Shown here piece after piece: positions 51,978-60,293 of a DNA stretch of 64,000 bases. Made by a program: the position numbers and the translations under genes. Under the pieces are notes generated by a model. That model was given only the letters and a program-made list of their open reading frames with translations, was not told the origin of the DNA and ran no database searches. How positions within the stretch are numbered: the first letter of the stretch is position 1; each line of letters starts with the position of its first letter. Source of the DNA: Bacillota bacterium (GTDB taxonomy: Bacteria > Bacillota > Clostridia > Christensenellales > UMGS416); contig JAEWRW010000046.1 in assembly GCA_023398815.1 (NCBI GenBank), positions 135,969 through 199,968 on the forward strand, read 5' to 3'.

Positions 51978-53405
51978 CTACGCCTTGGCTTCCAGTTCCT
52001 CCACCGGTACGGGGTAGTTGCCATCAAAGCAGCCGCGGCAGAAGCCGCAGCCCGAGCCTTCCACTGTTTTTAGGAGGTCGGCCATAGGGAGGAACTCCAG
52101 GCTGTCCGCCCCGATGAGCTTGCGAATTTCCTCAATCGTGTGGTTCGCGCCGATGAGTTGGGCGGCGTTGGGGGTATCAATGCCAAAATAGCAGGGGTGC
52201 TTGACCGGCGGGGAGCTGATGCGCATATGCACCTCCCGCGCGCCAGCCATGCGCAGCATCTCAACAATCTTGCGGCTGGTGGTGCCCCGCACGATGGAGT
52301 CATCCAGCAGTACGATGCGCTTACCCTGGACATTCCGGCGCAGGGCGTTCAGTTTAATCTTGACGCCCTCCTCGCGCTTCACCTGCTGAGGCTGTATGAA
52401 CGTGCGGCCCACGTAGCGGTTCTTGGCCAGGCTCTCCCCAAAGGGGATGCCGCTCTCCTTGGCAAAGCCGATGGCCGAGGTGATGGCCGAATCGGGCACG
52501 CCGGACACGAGGTCAGCGTTGGCCGGGAAGCGTTTGGCCAGCAGACGCCCGGCATTCTCCCGCGCCTGGTAGACGCTGATGCCATCAATGACGCTGTCGG
52601 TGCGGGCGAAGTAGACAAACTCAAAAATGCACAGCTTGCTCTCCAGCGGCGTTTCCGTCCGCTGGGAGGACAGGCCGTCCTTGTCGATGATGATGAGCTC
52701 GCCGGGGCGAACATCGCGGATGAACTCGGCACCGGCGGCGTCAAAGGCGCAGGACTCGCTGGCCAGCACATAGGTGTCGTCCACCCGGCCCAGGGCCAGC
52801 GGGCGCACACCCAGCGGGTCGCGCACGCCAATCAATTTGTCGCGGGTCATCACGACCAGCGCGTAGGAGCCACGAATCAGCCCCATGGCATACTTGATGG
52901 CCTCGGTCAACTCGCCGCCGTGGCGGGCGATGAGCGAGGCGATGACCTCGGTATCAAGCGTCGTCTGGAAGATGTTGCCCTGGCGCTCCAGGTCGGCGCG
53001 GAGGGACTCGGCGTTGACGAGATTGCCGTTGTGGGCCAGGGCAATGGTGCCCTCGCTGTAGCGCACCACCAAGGGCTGAGAGTTCGTGAGCTCGCTGGCG
53101 CCGGAGGTGGAGTACCTCACGTGGCCGATGCCCACATGGCCGGCCCCCAGCCGAGCCATCGTCTCCTCGTCGCCGAAAACCTCATTGACCAGCCCCATGG
53201 CTTTGTGGTTACGCAGCTCGCGGCCATCGGCCAGCGCGATACCGGCGCTCTCCTGCCCGCGGTGCTGCAGGGCATAGAGGGAGTAATAGAGCGATTCGGC
53301 CACGTTTGCGCCGCTGCCGTCGTAGTAGCCGACGATGCCGCACTCCTCGGGCATGGTGTCGGTCCAGGGCTTCAGGCGCAGGTAAGGGCAGCCGGTGGGT
53401 CTCAT
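51978..53405 (-). CDS. purF: Amidophosphoribosyltransferase
   Basis: 475 aa. First committed step of purine synthesis. A propeptide of about 21 residues precedes the catalytic Cys (C22 in MPEECGIVGYY), as in Bacillus PurF. The PRPP motif is VLLDDSIVRGTTS. Fe-S ligand Cys positions are retained (KLCIFEF, HPCYFG, GCGFCRGC). ATG 53405 overlaps the purC stop by 1 nt (TGATG). Confidence 0.97.
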   Translation of the reverse strand: MRPTGCPYLRLKPWTDTMPEECGIVGYYDGSGANVAESLYYSLYALQHRGQESAGIALADGRELRNHKAMGLVNEVFGDEETMARLGAGHVGIGHVRYSTSGASELTNSQPLVVRYSEGTIALAHNGNLVNAESLRADLERQGNIFQTTLDTEVIASLIARHGGELTEAIKYAMGLIRGSYALVVMTRDKLIGVRDPLGVRPLALGRVDDTYVLASESCAFDAAGAEFIRDVRPGELIIIDKDGLSSQRTETPLESKLCIFEFVYFARTDSVIDGISVYQARENAGRLLAKRFPANADLVSGVPDSAITSAIGFAKESGIPFGESLAKNRYVGRTFIQPQQVKREEGVKIKLNALRRNVQGKRIVLLDDSIVRGTTSRKIVEMLRMAGAREVHMRISSPPVKHPCYFGIDTPNAAQLIGANHTIEEIRKLIGADSLEFLPMADLLKTVEGSGCGFCRGCFDGNYPVPVEELEAKA

Positions 53406-54121
53406 CAGGCTTTGCCCCCCATCAGGCGGTGCAGCACTTCCTGGTAGGCTTCTTCCACGTCGCCCAAGTCCCGGCGGAAGCGATCCTTGTCGAGCTTCTG
53501 GCCGGTGCGGCTGTCCCAGAAGCGGCAGGTGTCCGGGGAGATTTCGTCGGCCAGAATGATCTTGCCCTGGAACCGGCCAAACTCCAACTTGAAATCGATG
53601 AGCTCGATGTTCAGATCCTTGAGGTAGGCAGTCAGCACGTCGTTGACGCGGAAGGAGTAAGCGGCAATCTGGGCCATTTCCTCCGCCGTCGCCAGGCCCA
53701 TGGCCGCGATGTGGTAGTCGTTGATCATGGGGTCGCCCAGCGCGTCGTCCTTATAGCAGTACTCCAGCACCGTGGTCTTGAGCTTGGTGCCTTCCTCGAG
53801 GCCCAGGCGCTTGGAGAGCGACCCGGCGGCGATGTTGCGGACGATGACCTCAACAGGCACAATCTGCACCCGCTTCACGATGGTCTCGCGCTCGCTGATT
53901 TCCTCCACCAGGTGGGTGGGCACGCCGTTCTGCTCCAGCAGCTGGAACAGGTGGTTGGACACGACGTTGTTGACCACACCCTTGCCCACGATGGTGCCGC
54001 GCTTGACGCCGTTGAAGGCGGTGGCATCGTCCTTGTAGGAGACAATCACGTAATCCGGGTTGTCGGTGGCAAACACCTTCTTGGCCTTGCCCTCGTAAAG
54101 CTGCTCCGTCTTGCGTACCAT
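53405..54121 (-). CDS. purC: Phosphoribosylaminoimidazole-succinocarboxamide synthase
   Basis: 238 aa. SAICAR synthase: QLYEGKAKKVFAT start, VPVEVIVRNIAAGS, IDFKLEFG and ILADEISPDTCRFWD motifs. GAGGAGAGGCTGAA precedes ATG 54121. One nt separates it from purE. Confidence 0.97.
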   Translation of the reverse strand: MVRKTEQLYEGKAKKVFATDNPDYVIVSYKDDATAFNGVKRGTIVGKGVVNNVVSNHLFQLLEQNGVPTHLVEEISERETIVKRVQIVPVEVIVRNIAAGSLSKRLGLEEGTKLKTTVLEYCYKDDALGDPMINDYHIAAMGLATAEEMAQIAAYSFRVNDVLTAYLKDLNIELIDFKLEFGRFQGKIILADEISPDTCRFWDSRTGQKLDKDRFRRDLGDVEEAYQEVLHRLMGGKA

Positions 54122-54122
54122 T

Positions 54123-54611
54123 TCAGCCTCTCCTCTCGAGCTTTTCGTCACTCTCCCGCACGCGGCGGGCCATGTCGGCCTTGAAGGCCGTCAGTTTTTC
54201 CGTCAAGTCAGGGTATTTCAGCGCCAGCATCTGCGTGGCAAGGATGGCCGCGTTCTCTGCCCCGTCCACGCCCACGGTGGCCACCGGCACGCCGGCGGGC
54301 ATCTGCACGATGGAAAGGAGGGAGTCCAGGCCGTCCATAAACGAGGATTTGATGGGGATGCCGATGACTGGCAGAGTGGTGAAGGCCGCCAGTACGCCGG
54401 GCAGATGAGCTGCCTTGCCGGCGGCGGCCAAAATGACGTCGATGCCGTTTGCCGCGGCGTTGCGGGCGAAGGTCGCCGCCTCGTCAGGCGTGCGGTGGGC
54501 GGATAAAATGCGCACCTCAGCTTCGATTCCGAAGGAGTCCAGTCGTTTGAGAGCCGACTCCAACACGGGCAAGTCCGATCCGCTGCCCATCACAAGTGCC
54601 ACCTTTGGCAT
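54123..54611 (-). CDS. purE: N5-carboxyaminoimidazole ribonucleotide mutase (class I PurE)
   Basis: 162 aa. GSGSDLPV, SAHRTPDEA and AAGKAAHLPGVLAA motifs. No purK is seen adjacent; it may be elsewhere. GGAGGAAACGAC precedes ATG 54611. First gene of the pur cluster. Confidence 0.96.
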   Translation of the reverse strand: MPKVALVMGSGSDLPVLESALKRLDSFGIEAEVRILSAHRTPDEAATFARNAAANGIDVILAAAGKAAHLPGVLAAFTTLPVIGIPIKSSFMDGLDSLLSIVQMPAGVPVATVGVDGAENAAILATQMLALKYPDLTEKLTAFKADMARRVRESDEKLERRG

Positions 54612-54650
54612 GTCGTTTCCTCCGTTGCGCTGATCAAATTTGTTGGCACC

Positions 54651-54679
54651 AGCATAGCAGAAAGAAAGCACCCGATCAA
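54651..54679 (-). promoter_or_regulatory. Promoter of the pur cluster
   Basis: TTGATC (54674-54679), 17-bp spacer, TATGCT (54651-54656) on the minus strand, about 40 nt ahead of purE. Confidence 0.5.
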
Positions 54680-54684
54680 GTCGT

Positions 54685-54728
54685 TTTTCGTAACAATTTT
54701 TGAATATATGGATTTAATGTTCGTATTT
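54685..54728 (-). promoter_or_regulatory. PurBox-like pair upstream of purE
   Basis: On the minus strand AAATACGAACATT (54716-54728) differs from the PurR box AWWWCCGAACWWT at one position. ATTGTTACGAAAA (54685-54697) is a weaker inverted box, 18 bp away and just upstream of the -35. Bacillus PurR binds such inverted pairs about 16-17 bp apart. The site is inferred from this pattern alone. Confidence 0.45.
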
Positions 54729-54742
54729 TAGGCTCCATCAGA

Positions 54743-54765
54743 GAGTAATTGGCGCGAAATTACTC
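54743..54765. promoter_or_regulatory. Perfect dyad upstream of the pur promoter
   Basis: GAGTAATT and AATTACTC are separated by 7 nt. It lies about 85 nt upstream of the likely pur transcript start and could be an operator for an unknown regulator. Confidence 0.35.
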
Positions 54766-54874
54766 GTAACGCAACAGCTGAACGAACGTTTTATCGCAGT
54801 GAACCGTCAATGCATAGGGCTGCAGCCCAACGCGAACGTTCGCCCAATCGGCCAAACCCGGGACTGGCGCACCG

Positions 54875-54900
54875 GAAGCCCGACCTCGCGGTCGGGCTTC
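54875..54900 (-). terminator. Terminator of the ECF sigma module
   Basis: GAAGCCCGACC/GGTCGGGCTTC hairpin just past the stop of the 76-aa gene; T-rich on one flank. Confidence 0.65.
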
Positions 54901-54902
54901 CT

Positions 54903-55133
54903 TTATGCGTTGCGCGTGCGAACCATGCGCATCCATTCCAGTTTGTAGCGGGCGGCCAGCCGGCGGGCGGCCTCCTCCGGTATCCCATCCAGAATGAGCT
55001 GCTGGCGCAAGCGCCGCCGGGCGGCGGCCCCCCGGCAAGCCCAAACCACCAGCACCACCGGCAGTGCCAGCAGCCACCCCAGGCCCTTTAATACGCCCAA
55101 TGCCGCGTTGGGTGTTCTTCGTTTCGTCCCCAT
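54903..55133 (-). CDS. Small membrane protein of the ECF module
   Basis: 76 aa. Hydrophobic helix at about 14-33 (LKGLGWLLALPVVLVVWACR) followed by a basic cytoplasmic-type tail with QLILDGIPEEAARRLAARYK. That last motif, (E/Q)LI-x2-GIP-x3-A-x2-L-x3-Y, also occurs in the 97-aa protein encoded just upstream. Family unknown. A clear Shine-Dalgarno is lacking before ATG 55133, so translation may depend on the upstream gene. Confidence 0.65.
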   Translation of the reverse strand: MGTKRRTPNAALGVLKGLGWLLALPVVLVVWACRGAAARRRLRQQLILDGIPEEAARRLAARYKLEWMRMVRTRNA

Positions 55134-55145
55134 GGCACGGCCCGC

Positions 55146-55439
55146 CTACTTGGTGCTGTTGGTGACGTTGACGATGTCCTTGAAGGAGATCATGTAGTTC
55201 TCCGTCAGCTTCAGTGCCAGGTCATTGGGGATGCCTGCCCCAATGAGCTCCTTGTAGAAGGCCCCGACAGCCCGGCCGGTGTTGGCCCCGTTCTCCTGGG
55301 AGTAGTAGGACTTCTGGATACCATCGAGGAGCCTGGGCACCTTGTCGGACACTGCGTCCAGCAGCTCGGCAATCTCCTTGACTGGAATCTCCTTGTTTCC
55401 TCTTTCTTTGTTCTCGGCGTTGTCATCGTGTACGGTCAT
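55146..55439 (-). CDS. Small cytosolic protein of the ECF module
   Basis: 97 aa. Charged N-terminus, then two helical stretches (IPVKEIAELLDAVSDKVPRL and AVGAFYKELIGAGIPNDLAL), the second carrying the GIP motif shared with the 76-aa neighbour. No signal peptide or TM. GGAGGAATTGACC precedes ATG 55439. No function known; context implies a role with the sigma/anti-sigma pair (inference). Confidence 0.7.
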   Translation of the reverse strand: MTVHDDNAENKERGNKEIPVKEIAELLDAVSDKVPRLLDGIQKSYYSQENGANTGRAVGAFYKELIGAGIPNDLALKLTENYMISFKDIVNVTNSTK

Positions 55440-55468
55440 GGTCAATTCCTCCTTCTCGTCTTGTCTCA

Positions 55469-55786
55469 TCACACCGGATGGGTTGCCAACCGCAGCGCGG
55501 TGTGGCAGACCATCCGAACCAAATTGAGTGAATCCCGCGTCACGGTCAGCCAGTCAGCCGCCGGTTCGGGCCGGCCAAAGAGCGCGTCCCGCACCTGTGC
55601 CAGCGTCTGAGGGGCTGGCGCGGGGGCATCGGCCACCACGGCGCCGGACACCCGAACCCAGAAGGCCAGGTCGGTCCGGCATTCGGCACAAACAGCCAGG
55701 TGGCCCAGCACCTGCTGTTCCTCGGCCGGCGGCAGCGTGCCTGCCAGCAGTTGGGCCAGCCTGTCCTGCACATCCATGCACTCCAT
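55469..55786 (-). CDS. Zinc-finger anti-sigma factor
   Basis: 105 aa. HLAVCAECRTDL gives the HxxxCxxC zinc motif of ZAS-type anti-sigma factors near residues 30-41. There is no obvious transmembrane helix, so it is probably soluble. It lies 12 nt after the ECF gene, with GGAGGGACGACG upstream. Expected to bind and inactivate the adjacent sigma factor. Confidence 0.8.
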   Translation of the reverse strand: MECMDVQDRLAQLLAGTLPPAEEQQVLGHLAVCAECRTDLAFWVRVSGAVVADAPAPAPQTLAQVRDALFGRPEPAADWLTVTRDSLNLVRMVCHTALRLATHPV

Positions 55787-55798
55787 CGTCGTCCCTCC

Positions 55799-56311
55799 CT
55801 ACGCCATACGCTCGGCCAACTCGCGCTTGAGCCGATGCATGCGTGATTTGATCGTTCCCTCCGGCACGCCGAGCACCTCGGCGACCTCGCCATAATTCAA
55901 ACCCTGCTGGAAGATGAGATCCAGCAATTCCCGCTGGTCGGCCTCCAGCGCTGCCACCGCCTGCCGCAGGGTCACCTGCTCCGCCGTCTGGCGCGTCGGG
56001 TCCCAGGCTGGCTCCGGCCCATCCTCGGGCAGGGGAGCTTCCTGGGGTCGTCGGCGGTGCCAGTCCGCCAGCTTGTGCCGTGCGATGCCGATGAGCCAGG
56101 TCAGCAGCCGGCTGCCTCCCTGGTACCGCCCCGCCCCACGCCACGCCGCCAGAAAGGTCTCCTGCAGCACGTCGGCGGCCTCCTGCCGCCCCAGCCCGCG
56201 GGAGAGAAGGTAGGCGAGCACACGACCGGCACAGGCGTGGTAGAGTTCTTCCATCGCGGCCGACTCGCCGCCGGCCACGCGCCGCAGCAACGCTGCCTCC
56301 CGGTCCTCCAT
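55799..56311 (-). CDS. ECF-type RNA polymerase sigma factor
   Basis: 170 aa. Region 2 (GRQEAADVLQETFLAAWRG) and region 4 (LEADQRELLDLIFQQGLNYG and VPEGTIKSRMHRLKREL). ATG 56311 has GGAGGGGAGC; an upstream in-frame ATG lacks a site. First gene of a sigma, anti-sigma and two-small-protein operon. Confidence 0.92.
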   Translation of the reverse strand: MEDREAALLRRVAGGESAAMEELYHACAGRVLAYLLSRGLGRQEAADVLQETFLAAWRGAGRYQGGSRLLTWLIGIARHKLADWHRRRPQEAPLPEDGPEPAWDPTRQTAEQVTLRQAVAALEADQRELLDLIFQQGLNYGEVAEVLGVPEGTIKSRMHRLKRELAERMA

Positions 56312-56651
56312 GCCTCGCTCCCCTCCTTCCATTGAGTGTGTCGCAGGATTCCGCCAAAAGGTTCACCAAAAGCAGAGGAATTGGCGTGCGCTTTCTAGAG
56401 GAAAATGCCCTCAACCGCTAGCTCGTCCAGCCAGTCACAGGGGCGTCCCCAATCAACGCGGAATGTTTGCTCTGCATTGGAAGCATGCGCCGAGGGGAAC
56501 AAAATAGCAAGCAGGCTTTTCCTTTTTTGTCACCCTGCGTGCGTCAAACCCAAGTCAGCGAATGTTTCACAAAACTTTCATGTATTCGTCACACAATAAA
56601 AATGCTAAATTAGTATGGTGTATATAAACTACAAGGTTTGGAGAATCGCTC
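56312..56651. other. Divergent intergenic region between the ECF module and the trigger-factor-like gene
   Basis: GC-rich near the ECF gene and distinctly AT-rich from about 56510 to the lipoprotein ATG. Promoters for both directions must lie here, but I cannot fix -35/-10 pairs. No small gene or hairpin of note. Confidence 0.4.
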
Positions 56652-57800
56652 ATGCAGAATCACAAAACCCTCCGCGCTCTACTCGCACTTGGCTTCGCCG
56701 CAGTTTCGCTTGTTGGGTGCGCCAGCAACGCCAATCCGTCCGTCACCGCAACGACAAGCGCATCCGCAAGCCCCAGTGCAAGCGCTACCGCTGCGACTTC
56801 CACGTTTTCCTACAGCGATGGGGTTGATGAAAACGGTTTGTGGGAGGGGATAAAAGCCCTTGACTACGTCGATCTGTGTGAGTACACGTCCATTTCCATC
56901 CCCAGTGAGGAATATGCTGTATCCGACGAGGACATTGACAGCCAGGTCGATTCCGTGGTGTCTTCCTATTCCACCCAAGAGCAAATAACAGACCGCGCGG
57001 TCAAAGACGGCGACACGGTCAACATTGATTATGTGGGGAGCATAGACGGCGTTGCGTTTGACTCCGGCTCCACAAACGGAGAAGGAACGGACGTTACCAT
57101 CGGAACAACAGAGTACATCGATGACTTTCTGGAACAGTTAATCGGGCACAAACCCGGCGAAACGTTCGATGTAAATGTCACGTTCCCTGCGGATTATGGT
57201 GAGGAAGACTTGAACGGCAAGGACGCTGTTTTCAAAACCACGATCAACTACATTACCGAATCGACCGCTCCGGAGCTTACGGACGCGTTTGTGGCCGAAA
57301 ACCTGAAAACAGAATACGGCTGGTCGACGGTCGCTGAGATGCGGAAGAGCATTTCTGAAGACTTGAAAAACTCCGCAATCGAAAGCTACCTGGAAGACTA
57401 TCTGGCAACAAACTCCACGGTAAAATCCCTTCCCGATGCACTCCTAACCTATCAGGAAAACTCCCTGGTTGCGTACTACCAGGATATGGCTGACTCCTAT
57501 GGCGTGAGTTTTGATGAGCTCATCAGCTCCTATGCGAACGTATCCTCGGTGGAGGAGCTATTGGAAAGCTACGAGGCAGAAAATACGCAATACGCAAACG
57601 ACTGCCTGATCGTGCAGGCAGTTGCGGAAGACGCGGGCCTCACGGTGAGCGACGAGGATATCACAAACTACTTTAACACGTATATGGACGGAGGTGATTC
57701 CTCGCAATACGTGGAGAATTACGGAGCGCCCTATATCAAACAGATCGTGCTTCGCCAAATGGTATCGGACTATATTTCGGACCACGCGGTTCTGAAGTAA
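56652..57800 (+). CDS. Secreted trigger-factor-like lipoprotein (FKBP-type peptidyl-prolyl isomerase)
   Basis: 382 aa. Lipoprotein signal with lipobox LVGC (C23), Ser/Ala/Thr linker to about 50. The FKBP domain spans about 115-205 (GDTVNIDYVGSIDGVAFDSG, FLEQLIGHKPGE, VTFPADYG), then a helical C-terminal region like trigger factor (VAENLKTEYGWSTVAEMRKS). No N-terminal ribosome-binding domain. It should fold exported proteins on the outer face. Composition is less GC-rich than neighbours. GGAGAATCGCTC precedes the ATG. Confidence 0.87.
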   Translation: MQNHKTLRALLALGFAAVSLVGCASNANPSVTATTSASASPSASATAATSTFSYSDGVDENGLWEGIKALDYVDLCEYTSISIPSEEYAVSDEDIDSQVDSVVSSYSTQEQITDRAVKDGDTVNIDYVGSIDGVAFDSGSTNGEGTDVTIGTTEYIDDFLEQLIGHKPGETFDVNVTFPADYGEEDLNGKDAVFKTTINYITESTAPELTDAFVAENLKTEYGWSTVAEMRKSISEDLKNSAIESYLEDYLATNSTVKSLPDALLTYQENSLVAYYQDMADSYGVSFDELISSYANVSSVEELLESYEAENTQYANDCLIVQAVAEDAGLTVSDEDITNYFNTYMDGGDSSQYVENYGAPYIKQIVLRQMVSDYISDHAVLK

Positions 57801-57804
57801 AACC

Positions 57805-57827
57805 AAACCCCGCCTCGAGCGGGGTTT
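57805..57827 (+). terminator. Terminator of the trigger-factor-like gene
   Basis: AAACCCCGC-CTCGA-GCGGGGTTT, 5 nt after the stop. Confidence 0.75.
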
Positions 57828-57920
57828 CCGTTTGCTCCCACAGCTGGATCGAGCCCGCCTGCCGGATGAGCCGTGCTCGGTTCTGCTGGTTGCTTCCTGT
57901 ATCGCCTTTTTCAGAGTATG

Positions 57921-57950
57921 ACAAAACCCCGCCAAAAGGCGGGGTTTTGT
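57921..57950 (-). terminator. Terminator of asd
   Basis: ACAAAACCCCGCC-AAAA-GGCGGGGTTTTGT, a perfect 13-bp stem with T run, 11 nt after the asd stop. Confidence 0.85.
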
Positions 57951-57960
57951 TGTGCTTCCA

Positions 57961-59046
57961 CTACTTCTTGGGGATGAACCCCTGCTTGCAAAGCAGCTCG
58001 GCCATCAGCACGCCGCCGCCGGCCGCGCCGCGCAGCGTGTTGTGGGAGAGACCCACGAACTTGTAGTCGTAGTGGGTATCCTCCCGCAGGCGGCCCATGG
58101 AGACGGTCATGCCGTTCCCCAGGTCGCGATCCAGCCGGGTCTGGGGGCGGTTGTCCTCATCGCAGTAGACGAGGAACGGGTCGGGCGCGCTGGGCAGGCC
58201 AAGCTCGGCTGCATAGCTGCGGAACCCGCGCCACCGCGCGATGATCTCGTCCTTGCTGGGCTTCTTGGTAAAGCTTACAAACACCGCCGCTAGGTGGCCA
58301 TCGGTCACCGGCACGCGGATGCACTGGGTCGTGATGTCGGGCGCCGTGGCCGGCACTACCACGCCATTCTCCACCCTGCCCCAAATTTTCAGGGGTTCCT
58401 GCTCGCTCTTCTGCTCCTCCCCGCCGATGTAAGGGATGACGTTGTCCATCATCTCAGGCCAGGAGTCGAAGGTCTTGCCCGCGCCAGAGATGGCCTGGTA
58501 GGTGCAGGCCAGCACCTTGGTGGGTTCAAAATCCATCAGCGCCTGCAGCGGCGGCACATAGCTCTGGATGGAGCAGTTGGGCTTGACGGCGATGAAGCCG
58601 ACCTTGGTGCCCAAGCGCTGGCGCTGGGTGGCGATGACGGCGGTGTGCCCGTGGTTGATCTCCGGGATCAGCATGGGCACGTCAGCCGCCATGCGGTTGG
58701 CCGAGTTGTTGGAGATGACCGGCGTCTCGGCGCGGGCGTAGTCCTCCTCCAATTTCTTGGTGGCGGCTTTATCCATATCCACGGCGCAGAACACAAAGTC
58801 CACGTCGGCGGTCACCGCTGCCACGTCGGAGGCGTCCTTGACGACGATGCCCGCCATGGAGGCCGGCAGGGGCTTGGGCATGAACCAGCGGCCCGCCGTG
58901 GCTTCGGCGTAGGTTTTGCCCGCCGAGCGGGGGCTAGCGGCGATGGTCGTCACCTCAAACCAAGGGTGATTCTCCAGAAGGATGGCGAAGCGCTGGCCCA
59001 CCATGCCGGTGCCCCCGACGATGGCCACGCGATATTTCCTGTCCAT
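57961..59046 (-). CDS. asd: Aspartate-semialdehyde dehydrogenase
   Basis: 361 aa. Reduces aspartyl phosphate to the semialdehyde for lysine, threonine, methionine and diaminopimelate. NADP loop VAIVGGTGMVGQRF, catalytic Cys in KPNCSIQSYVPPL and His in RVPVTDGHLAAVF. Length and SNNSANRM block fit the archaeal/fungal-type subgroup. Ahead of it lies ilvE in the same direction, 58 nt away. Confidence 0.94.
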   Translation of the reverse strand: MDRKYRVAIVGGTGMVGQRFAILLENHPWFEVTTIAASPRSAGKTYAEATAGRWFMPKPLPASMAGIVVKDASDVAAVTADVDFVFCAVDMDKAATKKLEEDYARAETPVISNNSANRMAADVPMLIPEINHGHTAVIATQRQRLGTKVGFIAVKPNCSIQSYVPPLQALMDFEPTKVLACTYQAISGAGKTFDSWPEMMDNVIPYIGGEEQKSEQEPLKIWGRVENGVVVPATAPDITTQCIRVPVTDGHLAAVFVSFTKKPSKDEIIARWRGFRSYAAELGLPSAPDPFLVYCDEDNRPQTRLDRDLGNGMTVSMGRLREDTHYDYKFVGLSHNTLRGAAGGGVLMAELLCKQGFIPKK

Positions 59047-59104
59047 GCTCTCTTCCTTTCGGGTGTTGGTACTACCAGACTATGCCGGCGGGCGGCGGGG
59101 GTTG

Positions 59105-60175
59105 TTACTCCACCGTCGTCATCCAGCCGTGGGGGTCAGCCAGATGCCCATACTGGATGCCCGTCAGGGTGTCGTAGAGCCCCTGGGCCAGCGGGCCGGT
59201 CTTTCCACCGTTGATGCTCATGATATGGCCGTCCCAGTTGAGCTCGCCCACCGGGGACACCACGGCCGCCGTGCCGGTGCCAAAGACTTCCTTGAGCTGC
59301 CCCTTGGCGTGGGCGTCCACCAGCTCGTGGATGTCCACCTTGCGCTCGGCGGTTTTCAGGCCGCGGTCGCGGGCCAGCGTCAGGATGGAGTCACGGGTCA
59401 GGCCCGGCAGAATGCTGCCGCCCAGCTCCGGCGTCACCAGTTCGTCGCCGATGACGAAGAAGATGTTCATCGCGCCCACTTCTTCAATGTAGCGGCGGTG
59501 AACGCCATCGAGCCACAGCACCTGGGTGTACCCAAGCTTCTTGGCTTCCTCACCGGCCTTCAGGCTGGCGGCGTAGTTGGCCGCGGCCTTGGTGAAGCCC
59601 ATGCCGCCCTTGACGGCGCGGACGTATTCGTTCTCCACATAGATCTTAACCGGGTTGAACCCCTCGGGGTAGTATGGCCCCACGGGGCTCAGAATGATGT
59701 AAAAAAGGTAGGTGTCCGACGCCTTGACACCCAGATAGGGATCGGTGGCAATCATCGTCGGGCGGACGTAGAGGGACGTGCCGGGCTCCTTCGGGATCCA
59801 GCCTTCCTCCACCTTCAAGAGCTCGCAAAGCCCCTCATAGGCCTCATTCACGTCAATCTCCGGCATGCTGAGGCGCCGGGCCGAGCTGTTCATGCGCACA
59901 AAGTTGTCCTTCGCGCGGAAGAGAAGCGTCTTGCCCTCCGGCGACTTGTAGGCCTTCAAGCCCTCAAACATGGCCTGGCCATAGTGCAGCACCATGGATG
60001 CCGGGTCCATCTCAAAGTTGGCGTAGGGCCGAATCTGGCGCTTGTGCCAGCCCTTTCCGGTCTCATACTCCATTGTCAGCATGTAGTCGGTGAAGGTCTT
60101 GCCGAACTTCAACTGGTTGGCGTCGGCAAACTTCTCCTTCAAGGTTGTGCCGGGCACAAACTCAAATTTGCCCAT
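59105..60175 (-). CDS. ilvE: Branched-chain amino acid aminotransferase
   Basis: 356 aa, PLP fold type IV. The PLP lysine is in GMGFTKAAANYAASL. Neighbouring motifs are LHYGQAMFEGLKAYKSPEG, LWLDGVHRRYIEEVGAMN and FGTGTAAVVSPVG. Interconverts Val/Leu/Ile and their keto acids. GGGAGGGGATACCCC precedes the ATG. Confidence 0.94.
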   Translation of the reverse strand: MGKFEFVPGTTLKEKFADANQLKFGKTFTDYMLTMEYETGKGWHKRQIRPYANFEMDPASMVLHYGQAMFEGLKAYKSPEGKTLLFRAKDNFVRMNSSARRLSMPEIDVNEAYEGLCELLKVEEGWIPKEPGTSLYVRPTMIATDPYLGVKASDTYLFYIILSPVGPYYPEGFNPVKIYVENEYVRAVKGGMGFTKAAANYAASLKAGEEAKKLGYTQVLWLDGVHRRYIEEVGAMNIFFVIGDELVTPELGGSILPGLTRDSILTLARDRGLKTAERKVDIHELVDAHAKGQLKEVFGTGTAAVVSPVGELNWDGHIMSINGGKTGPLAQGLYDTLTGIQYGHLADPHGWMTTVE

Positions 60176-60293
60176 GGGGTATCCCCTCCCACTCTCTCTA
60201 AATTACTTATTTTTACCACAGTGGGCCGGTGGTGTCCAGTGTTATTTTGTGGTTGGGTTCCGCATAGTTGACAAAAGGATAACGAATCGGAAT

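Noticed and set aside
54612..54790. Purine riboswitch ahead of purE
   Set aside because: The conserved purine aptamer loop sequences are not present; control more likely through the PurBox-like pair.
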